From positions 1 to 50,223 of the forward strand of contig NZ_JABXKJ010000008.1 of NCBI RefSeq assembly GCF_017115085.1: a DNA stretch of 50,223 nt. Direction: 5' to 3'. The position numbers were made by a program, and so were the translations under genes. The DNA comes from Nostoc sp. NMS7. Its GTDB lineage: Bacteria > Cyanobacteriota > Cyanobacteriia > Cyanobacteriales > Nostocaceae. The notes under the pieces are model-generated. The model saw nothing but the letters and a program-made list of their open reading frames with translations. It was not told the origin of the DNA and ran no database searches. Of this stretch, positions 50,065 through 50,223 are shown piece by piece (position 1 is the first letter of the stretch; each line of letters begins with the position of its first letter).

Positions 50065-50223
50065 ACGAATAAGGCATAACCATTAATCATATAAAGAAAT
50101 CTAAATATTTGATCGTGGTTGCATAAAATCCTGATTGTCTACGTATTTAGTTTAGAAAGCTTCAAATCAGGGTTTGGGGCTTTACTTCATACCTCAAAAA
50201 TACACTATTTTGCAATTGCCCAA
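50065..50223. other. Right edge, no gene seen
   Basis: A+T-rich sequence to the end of the window. I see no gene, hairpin or palindrome that would suggest a telomere end. Confidence 0.4.

Noticed and set aside
1..50223. tRNA, rRNA or known riboswitch genes
   Set aside because: No cloverleaf-like sequence, rRNA segment or conserved riboswitch core was recognised by eye; a covariance-model search would be the decisive test.

Overview
The window looks like part or all of a plasmid of a filamentous, Nostoc-like cyanobacterium. The reasons are the very frequent palindrome GCGATCGC (HIP1), the TGCCCAA heptamer run, the GGAGACGCGG short dispersed repeats, two PEP-CTERM proteins, a cyanobacterial-type plasmid replication protein (CyRepA1/DUF3854-like) and a ParA partition gene. 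There is no rRNA, tRNA or core metabolic gene. Whether the molecule is circular or linear cannot be read from the window.

Layout. 1-8.2 kb: a ribbon-helix-helix gene with an operator-like palindrome, a complete IS4-type insertion sequence with inverted ends, and a protein with the N-terminal signature of extracellular contractile injection system (eCIS) cargo joined to a phosphodiester-glycosidase domain. After a distal, inverted copy of the iteron region come small unknown genes, a PEP-CTERM protein, an orphan double-glycine-leader peptide gene, and decayed copies of a DUF3850 gene. 8.2-9.4 kb: a parallel beta-helix surface protein. 10-12 kb: a protein resembling telomere resolvases (protelomerases). 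12-21.5 kb: a defence-like island with a type I restriction-modification locus broken by two internal deletions, a HigB/HigA-type toxin-antitoxin pair whose antitoxin carries an ImmA/IrrE-type metalloprotease motif, a gene with an internal stop codon, a Xer-like recombinase, and a TIR domain fused to a pterin-4a-carbinolamine dehydratase (PCD/DCoH) domain. 21.8-23.7 kb: partition region (parA, a partner gene, repeated operator-like sites). 24.4-26.7 kb: a two-gene cassette of a class II (DxDD) terpene cyclase and a HAD phosphatase. 26.7-32.2 kb: remnants and small plasmid genes, an SDR oxidoreductase and a truncated helicase.

32.4-39.1 kb: a minus-strand block ending in a nuclease-like gene and centred on a membrane-anchored, coiled-coil FtsK/HerA-like ATPase with a terminal zinc ribbon. 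It starts divergently from a small ribbon-helix-helix operon. 39.8-40.6 kb: a tandem array of tiny related ORFs containing a 28-bp perfect palindrome. 41.1-45.5 kb: the rep operon, followed by a dense iteron array that is the likely origin. 45.5-50 kb: dispersed repeats, secreted proteins, a 112-bp inverted repeat around a HAF-repeat PEP-CTERM gene, and gene fragments.

Replication and stability probably rest on the Rep protein with its iterons, ParA with its partner, and the toxin-antitoxin pair. The strongest candidates for undescribed biology are the TIR-PCD fusion, the eCIS-type cargo, the terpene cyclase/HAD pair, the telomere-resolvase-like gene, the anchored-ATPase operon and the micro-ORF array. 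All functional calls are from sequence patterns alone.
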